A stretch of DNA of 64,000 nt from Salinivirgaceae bacterium (GTDB lineage Bacteria > Bacteroidota > Bacteroidia > Bacteroidales > SZUA-534), in the NCBI GenBank assembly GCA_017645945.1, contig JAGCNL010000028.1, positions 1 through 64,000 of the forward strand. The letters run 5' to 3'. The notes beneath the pieces were generated by a model. That model was not told the DNA's origin. It worked only from the letters and a program-made list of their open reading frames with translations, and did not search any database. This document shows, piece by piece, positions 16,140-24,909 of this stretch. Position 1 is the first letter of the stretch. The number at the start of each line of letters is the position of its first letter. A program made the translations under genes and the position numbers.

Positions 16140-17552
16140 ATGCGACGCCTGCTCGCCATATTGCTATTGTTGGCTGCAAATCAGGCGTTTGCACAGGGCG
16201 GACGTTATGCCGAAATCAGCAGTGTGAGTGTTGACACCACCAACCAGCGGCGCGTGACTATTACTTGGGATGTGGCAGAAGAGGTTAATGGTCAGGCATT
16301 TGCCGTTTATCATTGGGAAAATAGCAAGTGGGTACTGGTTGTCGATTCTTTGCCTGCTAACATGCGAGAATATCAAGACGTTAAGGCACATCCGTTTGAA
16401 CACTCCGAGCGGTATTCCGTTTCAACATCTATTGAAGGTGACCATAATGCACCGTTGAGCGAAGCCCATCAGACGGTTTTTCTTCGCAGCGGTGACTATG
16501 ATAAATGTCATAAATCGCTGGCACTCAATTGGTCTGCATATGTCGGAGGAAGTGTTTCCGATTACACGATTATGGGGCGGAAGAATAACGAGCCATACAT
16601 CAAATTTGGCACATCTGCCGAAACTACATTTGCAACAAAGGAACTTGAGGAAGGCACCGACTATAATTTTATGGTTGTGGCTAATCTGCAAAACGGACAG
16701 AAATCGCTCTCAAATATAATTAGTTACACGACTTTCAATCCACGCCAGCCCGATAAATCGCTCGTTAGTATCGACACGGTGCTGAACCATCAGAGCGCTG
16801 TTGAGTTGCACTGCCATATCGACACGGAAGCTGACTTGTTGGGCTATTCCGTGGTACAGATTTCGGATGATTTATTGAATGATAGTCTGATAACCGACCT
16901 TTCGCGGCCGGCTTTCACATTCTATGCTGACAACACCAACGCTGTTTACACTTTGGTTGCAAGAGGTTTTTGCTCTGAGCCGCTGTTCACAGCAGATGAT
17001 GTCTCTCCGCTTGTTATTGAGGCTGATGCAGATGTGGAATCTGTGCAGGTGACGTGGAACCGTTCACTTTCCAACAGTGAGATATATAGTGTGTATTGTT
17101 CCGTTGATGATGGCACAGAAACACAAGTCGCCACCGATTTGACTGACACTTCAATTGAGCTGAATTTTAACGATATAGCCGATGAGCGAGCACAAAATTT
17201 CTGCATTCGTGTTGAGGCAAGTTATGGCGGACGTTTGAGCGCATCGAATACTATTTGCGTTGAGCGTAAGGCCGATTTGTGGCTTCCAACGGCATTCACA
17301 CCAAACGGCGACGGCATGAACGACACCTTCGGTCCAGTAGTAAAGTCTGCGCAAATAACTGATTTCGTATTTATTGTTTACGACCGCTACGGTGGCCGAG
17401 TTTTTGTCTCCACCAGTCCAGACAACCGTTGGGACGGCACCCACGGCGGCAAGCAGGTGGCCGAAGGCGGTTATCTCTATTATATGAAGGTCAAACTGCA
17501 AAACGGCCAGACCATCGAGCGCAAGGGCTCTGTAAACGTTGTTTATCCATAA
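16140..17552 (+). CDS. Secreted protein with gliding-motility/T9SS type B C-terminal (CHU_C) domain
   Basis: 470 residues. A signal peptide (about 1-18, cleaved before QGG) is followed by three to four fibronectin-III-like or Ig-like modules between about 25 and 380. The C-terminal domain of about 85 residues begins LWLPTAFTPNGDGMNDTF and contains YDRYGGRVF and WDGTHGG. That block is the CHU_C/type B sorting domain recognised by the type IX secretion system, so the protein should be exported across the outer membrane and stay cell-associated. Function beyond adhesion-like structure is unknown. It lies 5 nt after argH and 6 nt before the dus gene; the co-transcription appears fortuitous. Confidence 0.85.
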   Translation: MRRLLAILLLLAANQAFAQGGRYAEISSVSVDTTNQRRVTITWDVAEEVNGQAFAVYHWENSKWVLVVDSLPANMREYQDVKAHPFEHSERYSVSTSIEGDHNAPLSEAHQTVFLRSGDYDKCHKSLALNWSAYVGGSVSDYTIMGRKNNEPYIKFGTSAETTFATKELEEGTDYNFMVVANLQNGQKSLSNIISYTTFNPRQPDKSLVSIDTVLNHQSAVELHCHIDTEADLLGYSVVQISDDLLNDSLITDLSRPAFTFYADNTNAVYTLVARGFCSEPLFTADDVSPLVIEADADVESVQVTWNRSLSNSEIYSVYCSVDDGTETQVATDLTDTSIELNFNDIADERAQNFCIRVEASYGGRLSASNTICVERKADLWLPTAFTPNGDGMNDTFGPVVKSAQITDFVFIVYDRYGGRVFVSTSPDNRWDGTHGGKQVAEGGYLYYMKVKLQNGQTIERKGSVNVVYP

Positions 17553-17558
17553 ACCGCT

Positions 17559-18458
17559 ATGGCAGAGAAGATCGTGCAGCTCGCACCGCTGTTGGGCCTG
17601 ATTGACGCGCCATTTATGAACGCCATTGCCGAAGTGGGCGGTTTCGACGAGATTTTTGCACCATATATGCTTGCCGATGAACGCTCGATACCTAAACCGC
17701 AAGTGCTTGCTCGTCGTTTTTCGGACATCAGCAAACGTGTTAACCTTGTGCCGCAGCTTTTGAGCAACAATGCCGATGCTTTTGTGGCAATGGCCAACAT
17801 TCTTTACGATTTAGGCTACCCGAAAGTGAATTGGAACATGGGATGTCCCATCAAGTTTGTTGTGAGCAGAAACCGTGGCGCTGCTCTGCTACGCGATTTG
17901 GGTAATCTTGAGCGTCTGCTAAGCAATACCATTGGGCGCCTGAAGCCCGAATTGTCGGTTAAGATTCGCATTGGGGTTGATTCGCCCGACGAGTTTCCAG
18001 CAATCATCGAAGTATTCAATAAATTCAAACTCAACGAGTTGATAGTACACTCGCGAACTGCAGTGCAACAATACAGCGGTGAGCCTTACCGCCAGACTTT
18101 CATCGATTCGGCTGGCAACTCACTCAATCCGATTGTCTACAACGGCGACATTACCAATGCTGCCGAAGCCAACATCAGTTTACCCAACCTGAAAGGTTAT
18201 ATGATTGGCCGTGGCGCAATAACAAATCCTCATATCGGCCTACAAATCAAAGGCTTGCCAACTGATAAAGTGCTAACATTCAAACAATTTGCAACAGAAA
18301 TTACGCGCTGGTATTGTGCTCACGGCAACTTGAACCGCTTGAAGGAACTTTGGAAATATTTCGCTAAAAGGTTTGATAAACCAGAGGAGGTTTTTGCCAA
18401 ACTTCAGACAATCAATGATTCAGAAAAGTTTTACGAAACAGTCGAGAGTCTGTTTTGA
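17559..18458 (+). CDS. dus: tRNA-dihydrouridine synthase
   Basis: 299 residues. TIM-barrel FMN enzyme with the Dus signature WNMGCPIKFVV, whose Cys96 is the catalytic acid. Further motifs are VKIRIGVD and HSRT (substrate/FMN contacts), NGDI, and MIGRGAITNPHIG at the phosphate-binding end. It reduces specific uridines in tRNA to dihydrouridine using NADPH. The compact length and the sequence IDAPFMNAIAEVGG suggest the DusC-like branch, but the exact target position cannot be told by eye. Third gene of the argH operon. Confidence 0.9.
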   Translation: MAEKIVQLAPLLGLIDAPFMNAIAEVGGFDEIFAPYMLADERSIPKPQVLARRFSDISKRVNLVPQLLSNNADAFVAMANILYDLGYPKVNWNMGCPIKFVVSRNRGAALLRDLGNLERLLSNTIGRLKPELSVKIRIGVDSPDEFPAIIEVFNKFKLNELIVHSRTAVQQYSGEPYRQTFIDSAGNSLNPIVYNGDITNAAEANISLPNLKGYMIGRGAITNPHIGLQIKGLPTDKVLTFKQFATEITRWYCAHGNLNRLKELWKYFAKRFDKPEEVFAKLQTINDSEKFYETVESLF

Positions 18459-18524
18459 GTAAAGTGGATGAGTAAGGATTCCGAATTTCACTAACACCTA
18501 AAACCCAATACCCAACACCTTTAT
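18459..18524. other. Short convergent intergenic, C/A-rich
   Basis: Contains a low-complexity stretch (around 18489-18519) of CTAACACC/CCAACACC-like words. No clear terminator hairpin is seen between the converging dus and response-regulator genes. Confidence 0.4.
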
Positions 18525-19175
18525 TTACAACTTGATAATATTGCTCTTGATGGCGTATTTCACCAAATCGACGGTGCTTTTCAGATTGAGTTTCTGCATA
18601 ATATGGTTCTTGTGTGTCTCAACCGTGCGGACGCTGATAAACAGTTTGTCGGCAATTTCCTGATTGCTGAAGCCGTCGCCCCACAACTTCAGAATCTCAA
18701 TCTGACGGGCACTCAGTGGGTCATCGTCATCAGCGGTTTGCGTGTCGGCTAAATTGCTTGAAATGTAGCGGTTAAGTAGCAATTGGGTGATGCTGTCGCT
18801 GTAGTAGTCGTGGCCCATACGCAGCGTGTAGATGGCCTGGGCAAGTTCACTTCCGCTGGCATCGATGGTGATGTAACCTTTGGCGCCTGCTTTGATTGAG
18901 CGCAGAATCACGTCGTCGCGGTTGGCGTTTGAGAGCAGCAGGATTTTCAACTTCGGATATTTCAGCATTAAATCGATGATGAAGTTCTGCTCGGCGGTTG
19001 AAAGATCGAACATATTCACAATCAATACGTGCACAACGTGTTGCTTCATCTTCTCGAACAGCGTGGCCTTGTCTGATGTTGAAATGACAGTCTTAATGTC
19101 AGAATAGTTTGACAAATAAGCAGTTACACTGTCGAGAATAAGTTTGTGCTGACTGAAGAATCCGACAAAAATCAT
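18525..19175 (-). CDS. NarL/FixJ-family regulator with an atypical receiver domain
   Basis: 216 residues. A receiver-like domain (1-120) is joined to a LuxR-type helix-turn-helix (about 150-216: LSARQIEILKLWGDGFSNQE, ISVRTVETHKNHIMQKL). The position of the phosphoaccepting Asp is Asn54 (HVLIVNMFD), and the acidic pair near the N-terminus is replaced by SQH, so normal phosphorylation and Mg binding should be impossible. The domain may work by ligand or protein binding, or constitutively. No histidine kinase is adjacent. A GluDNA-binding domain intact and a conserved LuxR C-terminus suggest a functional regulator rather than decay. Confidence 0.85.
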   Translation of the reverse strand: MIFVGFFSQHKLILDSVTAYLSNYSDIKTVISTSDKATLFEKMKQHVVHVLIVNMFDLSTAEQNFIIDLMLKYPKLKILLLSNANRDDVILRSIKAGAKGYITIDASGSELAQAIYTLRMGHDYYSDSITQLLLNRYISSNLADTQTADDDDPLSARQIEILKLWGDGFSNQEIADKLFISVRTVETHKNHIMQKLNLKSTVDLVKYAIKSNIIKL

Positions 19176-19223
19176 AAATCTGCGTTTTTAAATTTCCATT
19201 TTTTTGTTGCACGCAACGCTTTG

Positions 19224-19253
19224 CAATATTAGTTTTTTTCGTTTTTCTGCAAA
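19224..19253 (-). promoter_or_regulatory. Probable promoter of the NarL-type regulator
   Basis: On the minus strand TTTG (complement of 19250-19253) is followed after 18 nt by TAATATTG (complement of 19224-19231), one mismatch from TAnnTTTG. Confidence 0.4.
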
Positions 19254-19360
19254 ATGCATGCCACACGAAAAGATTGATTTTTTGGAAGGTTATGTTTTTA
19301 AAGCCGCTGGAGCTGATGGGAGCAGGGACTCCGTTTATTCTGCAAAGCCGATGTTGAAAA

Positions 19361-19400
19361 AAGAAAAAATCCCTCGCAAAGTCTTCTTTACGAGGGATTT
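19361..19400 (-). terminator. Terminator of the flavodiiron gene
   Basis: A perfect 10-bp stem (19367-19376 with 19391-19400) around a 14-nt loop. On the minus strand it is followed by a T-rich tract (ATTTTTTCTTTTTT). Confidence 0.85.
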
Positions 19401-19421
19401 CCGTTTCAATATGAATCATTT

Positions 19422-20576
19422 TTACAGTGCGTCAGCAAGTTCCTTCAAGGCGGCGCGGCTATCGGATGTGAGCGTTGTCTTGATTGTGACAACCGTGTCG
19501 GCAATTGTTATCTCCTTCATCGGCTCAACCAAAGCGCGCATTGTGCGTGCTGCCGACGGCGCCCACGTGCCATTCTCGACAAGCGCAACCTTGCGTTTTT
19601 GGTAGGTTTTGTCGGCCAGATGGTTGATGAAATCACGCATCAGAGGCATTACGCCGCCGTCGTACGACGAAGCGCAAAGCACCATTCGGTCGTAGCGGAA
19701 AGCGTCCTCAACACACTCGGCAATATCAGCACGCGAAAGGTCGGAAATGGCAACCTTCTCTCCTTTCGCCTCAAGCATTGCCGCAAGTTCCTCGGCGGCT
19801 TTTGCCGTGTTGCCGTGCAGCGACGCATAAGCAATGAAAACGCCCTTTGTTTCAGGCTGATAAGAACTCCAAGTTTGATATAAATCAATGTAATAACTAA
19901 GATTTTCCTTCAAAATCGGGCCATGCAGCGGGCAGATAGTCTGGATGTCGAGCGCGGCGGCTTTCTTCAGCAAAGTTTGAACCGGATTGCCATACTTTCC
20001 GACAATGTTGAAATAGTAACGGCGAGCCTCGCAAGCCCAGTCATCAGTCTCGTTGCAGAGAGCACCGAACTTACCGAAAGCGTCGGCGGCAAAAAGCACT
20101 TTTTCCGATGATTCGTACGAAACCATCACCTCGGGCCAGTGAACCATCGGCGCCATTATAAATTGCAGAGTATGAGCGCCAAGCGATAAAGTATCGCCTT
20201 CTTTTACGGTGTCGACACGGCCAGCAAAATCAGTTCCGAAGAACTGAGGCAGGAACGCTGCAGCCTTGGCTGAGCATACAATCTTGCAATTGGCGAAAGT
20301 GTCCATCACCCAGCCGATGTTGGCCGAATGGTCGGGCTCAAGATGGTGAACAACAAGATAATCGGGCTGGCGACCGTTGAGTGCGGCCTGCAGTTTCTGC
20401 CGCCACTCGTCGCTCTTGCGTTCATCGACCGTGTCGGTAATGGCAATCTTCTCATCTTCAATCAGATATGAGTTATAAGCCATACCTTCAGGCACAATGT
20501 ACTGATTCTCAAACAAATCCAAATCGGTGTCATCGCAGCCGATATAGTGGATTGCAGAATTTTCTCTAATTTTCAT
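19422..20576 (-). CDS. fprA: Flavodiiron protein (FprA-type A-type flavoprotein)
   Basis: 384 residues. The N-terminal metallo-beta-lactamase-like domain carries the diiron ligands: HxExDH at His78/Glu80/Asp82/His83, His146, Asp165 and His218. A C-terminal flavodoxin domain begins near residue 243 (IAYASLHGNTAKAAEEL, the FMN phosphate loop). Such proteins reduce O2 to water and/or NO to N2O with electrons from rubredoxin or NADH, protecting anaerobes from oxygen and nitrosative stress. All ligands are present, so it should be active. No rubredoxin or rubredoxin reductase gene lies adjacent. Monocistronic with a strong terminator. Confidence 0.92.
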   Translation of the reverse strand: MKIRENSAIHYIGCDDTDLDLFENQYIVPEGMAYNSYLIEDEKIAITDTVDERKSDEWRQKLQAALNGRQPDYLVVHHLEPDHSANIGWVMDTFANCKIVCSAKAAAFLPQFFGTDFAGRVDTVKEGDTLSLGAHTLQFIMAPMVHWPEVMVSYESSEKVLFAADAFGKFGALCNETDDWACEARRYYFNIVGKYGNPVQTLLKKAAALDIQTICPLHGPILKENLSYYIDLYQTWSSYQPETKGVFIAYASLHGNTAKAAEELAAMLEAKGEKVAISDLSRADIAECVEDAFRYDRMVLCASSYDGGVMPLMRDFINHLADKTYQKRKVALVENGTWAPSAARTMRALVEPMKEITIADTVVTIKTTLTSDSRAALKELADAL

Positions 20577-20700
20577 AATATCAATATTTTAAGATTTATC
20601 TCACCTAATAAAATCAGTGGCTAAAGATATAATTTGAAGCGGATTGAACACTAAATTCGAGTTTTTTTTCGGACTTTTGCGCGATTTTATGAAAAGCGTT

Positions 20701-22077
20701 ATGACGAAGGAAAACACTGCGAAAGAACTCGGAACAGCCAACATCGGACGGTTGCTCATTCAATACTCACTGCCGGCCATCATCGCCACAGCGGCATCAT
20801 CAATCTACAACATTGTCGACCGAATTTTTATCGGTCAGGGCGTGGGGCCTTACGCCATTTCAGGGCTTGCGCTCACACTGCCTCTGATGAACATCTTTGC
20901 CGCGTTTGGCGCGGTGATTGGCGTTGGCTCATCCACAATGGTGTCGATTTATCTTGGGCAGCGAAACGACGAGGACGCCGTGCATACTCTTGGTAACGCA
21001 TTCGTTCTCAATATTATATTGAGTATCATTACATCGGTTTTCGGATATATTTTCCTTGACGACATTCTTATGTCGATGGGCGCAAGCGAGATGACGCTGC
21101 CTTACGCCCGTGAGTTTATGGAAATCGCCCTTATCGGCAACTTGCTAATCCATATATACTTGGGGCTGAATCATATAATGAGGGCTTCAGGGTTTCCGCA
21201 AAAATCGATGTACATAACGCTGACCACCGTAGCCATAAATATCACTCTTGCACCAATTTATATTTTCGTATTCCATTGGGGAATCCGTGGTGCCGCGCTT
21301 GCCACGCTGTGCGGACAGATTGTTGGAACAATCATCGTCCTGCACCATTTTATGAACCACGAGAAACCGCTGCATTTTGCACCTGGCTGCTTTAAGTTAA
21401 AAGGCAAGATTATTTCTAACATCTTTATGATTGGTCTGCCCAACTTTGTTATGTTGCTGTTGGCCAGCATGGTAGCCGTTATTATGAACCGAAGCCTCGG
21501 CAAATATGGCGGTGATTTCGCCATTGGCGCGTTCGGCATCATCAACAGTCTCTTGAACCTGATTGCAATGATTGTGGCCGGATTCACACAGGGTATGCAG
21601 CCTATTGCCGGCTTCAATTTTGGTGCCCGCAACCTCGACCGTGTGAAACAGGTGTTCAAACTGACGCTGGTCTGCGGCTCGTCGGTAACAATATTCGGTT
21701 TTTTGGTGAGCGAATTGTTCCCGAGGTTCATCTCGTCGCTGTTCACCACCGACGAGCAACTAATTGAACTGGCGGCATTGGGATTGAGAATCGCGCTGGC
21801 CGCCTTTGCCATTGTAGGCATTCAAATGGTGACGAGCAATTTCTTCCAATCGATTGGCCGGCCAAAAATCTCACTTATCCTGACAATGCTGCGACAACTC
21901 ATCTTCCTCATTCCTACGATGCTTATTCTGCCGCATATCGGAAACCTTGGGCTCACTGGCGTCTGGTTGAGTATGCCGGTTTCCGACACGCTTGCCGCCC
22001 TTGCCACCATCGGCACACTAATCTACTTTGTGAAGGTGAAGAAGATTTTCACGAACTACGAATACAAGTTGAAGTAA
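20701..22077 (+). CDS. MATE-family multidrug/Na+ antiporter
   Basis: 458 residues from the ATG at 20701 (MTKENTAKELGTANIGRLL). The frame also opens at a TTG at 20644 and an ATG at 20689, but family members begin close to the ELGT-NIG motif. About twelve transmembrane helices lie in two homologous halves, with NIVDRIFIGQGVGPYAISGL in the first and TQGMQPIAGFNFGA in the second, both typical of the NorM/DinF/MepA superfamily. It would export cationic drugs or metabolites in exchange for Na+ or H+. Monocistronic; substrate unknown. Confidence 0.9.
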   Translation: MTKENTAKELGTANIGRLLIQYSLPAIIATAASSIYNIVDRIFIGQGVGPYAISGLALTLPLMNIFAAFGAVIGVGSSTMVSIYLGQRNDEDAVHTLGNAFVLNIILSIITSVFGYIFLDDILMSMGASEMTLPYAREFMEIALIGNLLIHIYLGLNHIMRASGFPQKSMYITLTTVAINITLAPIYIFVFHWGIRGAALATLCGQIVGTIIVLHHFMNHEKPLHFAPGCFKLKGKIISNIFMIGLPNFVMLLLASMVAVIMNRSLGKYGGDFAIGAFGIINSLLNLIAMIVAGFTQGMQPIAGFNFGARNLDRVKQVFKLTLVCGSSVTIFGFLVSELFPRFISSLFTTDEQLIELAALGLRIALAAFAIVGIQMVTSNFFQSIGRPKISLILTMLRQLIFLIPTMLILPHIGNLGLTGVWLSMPVSDTLAALATIGTLIYFVKVKKIFTNYEYKLK

Positions 22078-22225
22078 GTTCATTTGTTGCTGACAAAACA
22101 ATTGTATCAATTTGATATATTGTTGGTTGGCGGTTGTGGCTGAGGCTGTAATCAGGCAAGGTTTTTGCGGTTTTCAGTTTTGTCTAAAAAGCAAATCATA
22201 ACTTCTAAATCCTAAATAAATTGAG

Positions 22226-22233
22226 TAGATTTG
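22226..22233 (+). promoter_or_regulatory. -7 element before the SSS symporter/sigma factor unit
   Basis: TAGATTTG, an exact TAnnTTTG match, 18 nt before the ATG at 22252, implying a very short leader. Confidence 0.5.
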
Positions 22234-22251
22234 CCGAAAACATAGCTGACA

Positions 22252-23754
22252 ATGTCACCAACGCTCATAGTTATAGTTTTGCTCGTCTATTTCGGCGCGC
22301 TATTCACCATATCCTATTTCACTGGGAACAAGGCTGATAACGAGTCATTCTTCATCGGTAACCACAAATCGCCGTGGTATCTGGTGGCTTTTGGAATGAT
22401 TGGCACGAGCATTTCGGGCGTTACGTTTATTTCGGTGCCAGGCGAAGTTGGATTCAACCAGTTTGCCTATATGCAGATGGTCCTCGGCTTCTTCTTTGGC
22501 TATTGGATTGTTGCAAAAGTCTTATTGCCAATCTATTACAAATACAATCTGACCAGCATCTATACCTATCTCGAAAATCGCTTCGGGCGCACGTCGTACA
22601 AAACCGGTTCGGCCTTCTTTTTGTTGAGCCGCGTCATAGGTTGCTCGTTCCGTTTGTTCTTGATGGTGAGTGTGTTACAGTTGGCTGTGTTCAATGCTTG
22701 GGGCATTCCGTTCGAGCTCACAGTGGTGGCCATAATGGTGCTGATTTTGCTCTACACCTTCAAAGGTGGCATCCGCACCATCGTCTTCACCGATACGCTG
22801 CAAACCCTGTTTATGCTTTCGGCGCTGGTAATCACCATTATAGCTGTCAAAAACTCGCTCGGTCTGAGCCTTGGCGGAGTGGTGAACGAGATTTGCCAGT
22901 CCGACTATTCTCGCTTGTGGTTCTTCGATAATCCGAAGGAGAAAACATTCTTCTGGAAGCAGTTCATGAGCGGAATCTTCATTGTGATAGTGATGACTGG
23001 TCTCGACCAGGATATGATGCAGAAAAACCTGAGTTGCCGCAATCTAAAAGACGCGCAGAAGAATATGTACTGGTACGGATTTGCGTTTATTCCTGTCAAT
23101 CTGCTGTTTATGGCGCTTGGCGCGATGCTTTACATCTATGCCAGCCGCAACGGAATTCCCGTTCCCGAGCAGACCGACAATCTTTACCCGATGCTTGCCA
23201 CGCAAGGCTATTTGCCGCAGGTGGTGGCGCTGTTCTTCGTTGTGGGATTGGTGGCTGCGGCCTATTCGTCTGCCGATTCGGCTTTGACCGCGCTCACAAC
23301 AGCCTTCTCAATCGATATTCTTGAAATCGAGAAACGAAACCTTTCGCCAGATGGGCAGACGCGGCTTCGCAAGCGGGTGCACATTGCCATTGCGGCAGTG
23401 GTGGCTGTGGTCATCATCATCTTCAACCGCCTGAACGACCGCAGCGTCATCAGCGCCATCTACACCATCGCCGGCTACACCTACGGTCCGCTGCTTGGGC
23501 TCTATGCCTTCGGACTGTTCACCAAGAAATCGGTCCGCGACCGCTGGGTTTGGCTTGTGGCAGTTGTTTCACCGTGCATCTGTATAGTGCTCAACTATTT
23601 AGCACCGATATTGCTGAACGGCTATAAGATGGGATATGAACTTTTGATAATAAACGGAGCATTGACTTTCATTGGATTGTGGATTTTGCAAAAAAAAGAT
23701 CAGGGTACGCAACCAAAAGAGGTGTCTGCACGTCTATCTTGTGCAACTAATTGA
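22252..23754 (+). CDS. Sodium:solute symporter (SSS/PutP-SGLT family)
   Basis: 500 residues with about thirteen transmembrane helices. Family features include the N-terminal GNHKSPWYLVAFGMIGTSISG, YKYNLTSIYTYLENRFG (the region ahead of TM4), LDQDMMQKNLSCR and the late AAAYSSADSALTALTTAFSIDI containing the conserved Na2-site serines. It imports an organic solute with Na+. The substrate cannot be identified by eye; close relatives in Bacteroidota are annotated only as Na+/solute or sialic-acid/proline-like symporters. It has its own -7 element and runs into the sigma-factor gene after 9 nt, so the two are probably co-transcribed. Confidence 0.9.
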   Translation: MSPTLIVIVLLVYFGALFTISYFTGNKADNESFFIGNHKSPWYLVAFGMIGTSISGVTFISVPGEVGFNQFAYMQMVLGFFFGYWIVAKVLLPIYYKYNLTSIYTYLENRFGRTSYKTGSAFFLLSRVIGCSFRLFLMVSVLQLAVFNAWGIPFELTVVAIMVLILLYTFKGGIRTIVFTDTLQTLFMLSALVITIIAVKNSLGLSLGGVVNEICQSDYSRLWFFDNPKEKTFFWKQFMSGIFIVIVMTGLDQDMMQKNLSCRNLKDAQKNMYWYGFAFIPVNLLFMALGAMLYIYASRNGIPVPEQTDNLYPMLATQGYLPQVVALFFVVGLVAAAYSSADSALTALTTAFSIDILEIEKRNLSPDGQTRLRKRVHIAIAAVVAVVIIIFNRLNDRSVISAIYTIAGYTYGPLLGLYAFGLFTKKSVRDRWVWLVAVVSPCICIVLNYLAPILLNGYKMGYELLIINGALTFIGLWILQKKDQGTQPKEVSARLSCATN

Positions 23755-23763
23755 AATTTTGAA

Positions 23764-24336
23764 ATGACTGGTACTATTGATTGGGACGAGCTGGTCAGAT
23801 TATGTAAAAAGAATCGGCCCGATGCGCAGCAGAAAGTCTATAATTTGCTGTCGTCGAAGATGTTCGCAGTGTGTCTGCGATACGCCAAAGACCGCACCGA
23901 AGCCGAGGATATCCTTCAGGACGGGTTCCTTAGGGTTTTTACAAAAATCGGCCTTTTCGATTTTAAAGGCTCTTTCGAAGGCTGGGTCCGTCGTGTGGTT
24001 GTGAATTGTGCGCTCGAGCGCTATCGCAAGCAGAACTTGCTGTACAGCGTGAGCGAGATTACCGACTACGACACCCATTTGGCTGCCGAAGATGTGCTGA
24101 GCGAGATTTCAGCCAGTGAGCTGATGCAGATGGTGCAGGGGCTGACACCTCAATACAGAATGGTGTTCAACCTTTATGCCATTGAGGGTTACTCGCATCA
24201 GGAGATAGGGCAGATGCTTGGCATATCGGAGAGCACGTCGAAGTCGAACTTGTCGCGTGCAAGGTGCATTCTGCAGGAGAAGGTTGAGGCTCTTTACGGA
24301 CAACGCCGGCAGGATGTTAAATTATTAAGTAAATAG
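23764..24336 (+). CDS. ECF-type RNA polymerase sigma factor
   Basis: 190 residues. Region 2 runs from about 25 to 90 (YAKDRTEAEDILQDGFLRVFTKI then GWVRRVVVNCALERYRKQ) and region 4 from about 120 to 175 (LTPQYRMVFNLYAIEGYSHQEIGQMLGISESTSKSNLSRAR). There are no regions 1 or 3, hence an extracytoplasmic-function group sigma factor. The following gene encodes a small protein with one membrane helix that looks like its anti-sigma partner. Target genes are unknown. Confidence 0.92.
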   Translation: MTGTIDWDELVRLCKKNRPDAQQKVYNLLSSKMFAVCLRYAKDRTEAEDILQDGFLRVFTKIGLFDFKGSFEGWVRRVVVNCALERYRKQNLLYSVSEITDYDTHLAAEDVLSEISASELMQMVQGLTPQYRMVFNLYAIEGYSHQEIGQMLGISESTSKSNLSRARCILQEKVEALYGQRRQDVKLLSK

Positions 24337-24350
24337 TTGGTTTAAAAGAG

Positions 24351-24683
24351 ATGGTTATGAGTATGAAAAACATTGACAAGATTTTCCGAAAGGGAATGCA
24401 GGATAGCGAGGTTGAAGCGCCCGAATTTGTGTGGCAGCAGATTAGCGACAGTTTGGTAACTCGTCGCCACAATAATCGCCGATTTTGGTTGGTTGCGGCT
24501 TCGGTGGCGCTTCTGGTTGGAACAAGTGTGATGTGGCTTAGTGTAGGAGGAATTCAACAACAGGTAGCAGGTAGCGACTCTGATAATCAAGGTCCTGCGG
24601 TTGAGGCGGCTGGTGTTCTTGAGGCTCCATCGTTTGCCGATAGCGCAGTGTATGTCAAAGAAGAATTAGAATTGAAGGATTGA
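24351..24683 (+). CDS. Small single-helix membrane protein, putative anti-sigma factor
   Basis: 110 residues (possible starts at 24351, 24357 and 24363). The N-terminal cytoplasmic part IDKIFRKGMQDSEVEAPEFVWQQIS matches the motif shared by Bacteroidota proteins encoded just after ECF sigma factors, in which a short helical domain with a conserved P-x-x-V-W binds the sigma factor. A transmembrane helix lies at about 46-64. Only about 45 periplasmic residues follow (rich in Ser, Asp, Glu), whereas relatives usually carry a large beta-rich C-terminal domain. It may be a shortened version. Located 14 nt after the sigma gene. Function inferred from position and N-terminus only. Confidence 0.6.
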   Translation: MVMSMKNIDKIFRKGMQDSEVEAPEFVWQQISDSLVTRRHNNRRFWLVAASVALLVGTSVMWLSVGGIQQQVAGSDSDNQGPAVEAAGVLEAPSFADSAVYVKEELELKD

Positions 24684-24794
24684 CGGAGAGAATGATAGAG
24701 TGGAAGGCATAACGAATTCTATGCGCACCAACAACTAACACCAATACCATCAAAAAAAAGTCGTGCGCAAATCTCGTATCATCCTAAAAAACGT

Positions 24795-24826
24795 TTTGCA
24801 CTTTCGCTAAAAATCATTTATTTCGT
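24795..24826 (+). promoter_or_regulatory. Probable promoter of the trp leader
   Basis: TTTG at 24795-24798 is followed after about 20 nt by TTATTTCG/TATTTCGT, an imperfect -7 element. Transcription would start just before the leader ATG at 24844. Confidence 0.4.
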
Positions 24827-24843
24827 ATCGTTAATAAAACAAA

Positions 24844-24909
24844 ATGGTAAACAATTTGAACAGCAAACAGTGGTGGTGGCGCCAGTCCGAAATTAAAGTG
24901 GAGGATTAG
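24844..24909 (+). CDS. trpL: Tryptophan leader peptide (21 aa, three consecutive Trp)
   Basis: The short frame encodes a 21-residue peptide whose residues 10-12 are three tandem tryptophans (codons 24871-24879) and which stops at TAG 24907-24909. It sits 24 nt ahead of a strong terminator (24933-24965) and 102 nt before trpB. The run of Trp codons, placed so that a ribosome stalled on them leaves 24896-24903 free while a ribosome at the stop codon covers it, is the defining layout of ribosome-mediated attenuation. See the attenuator entry. The peptide itself has no function after translation. Confidence 0.85.
   Translation: MVNNLNSKQWWWRQSEIKVED

Noticed and set aside
24684..24840. Possible T-box or riboswitch before trpB
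   Set aside because: No T-box sequence or specifier loop was recognised; the leader peptide and competing hairpins explain the region.
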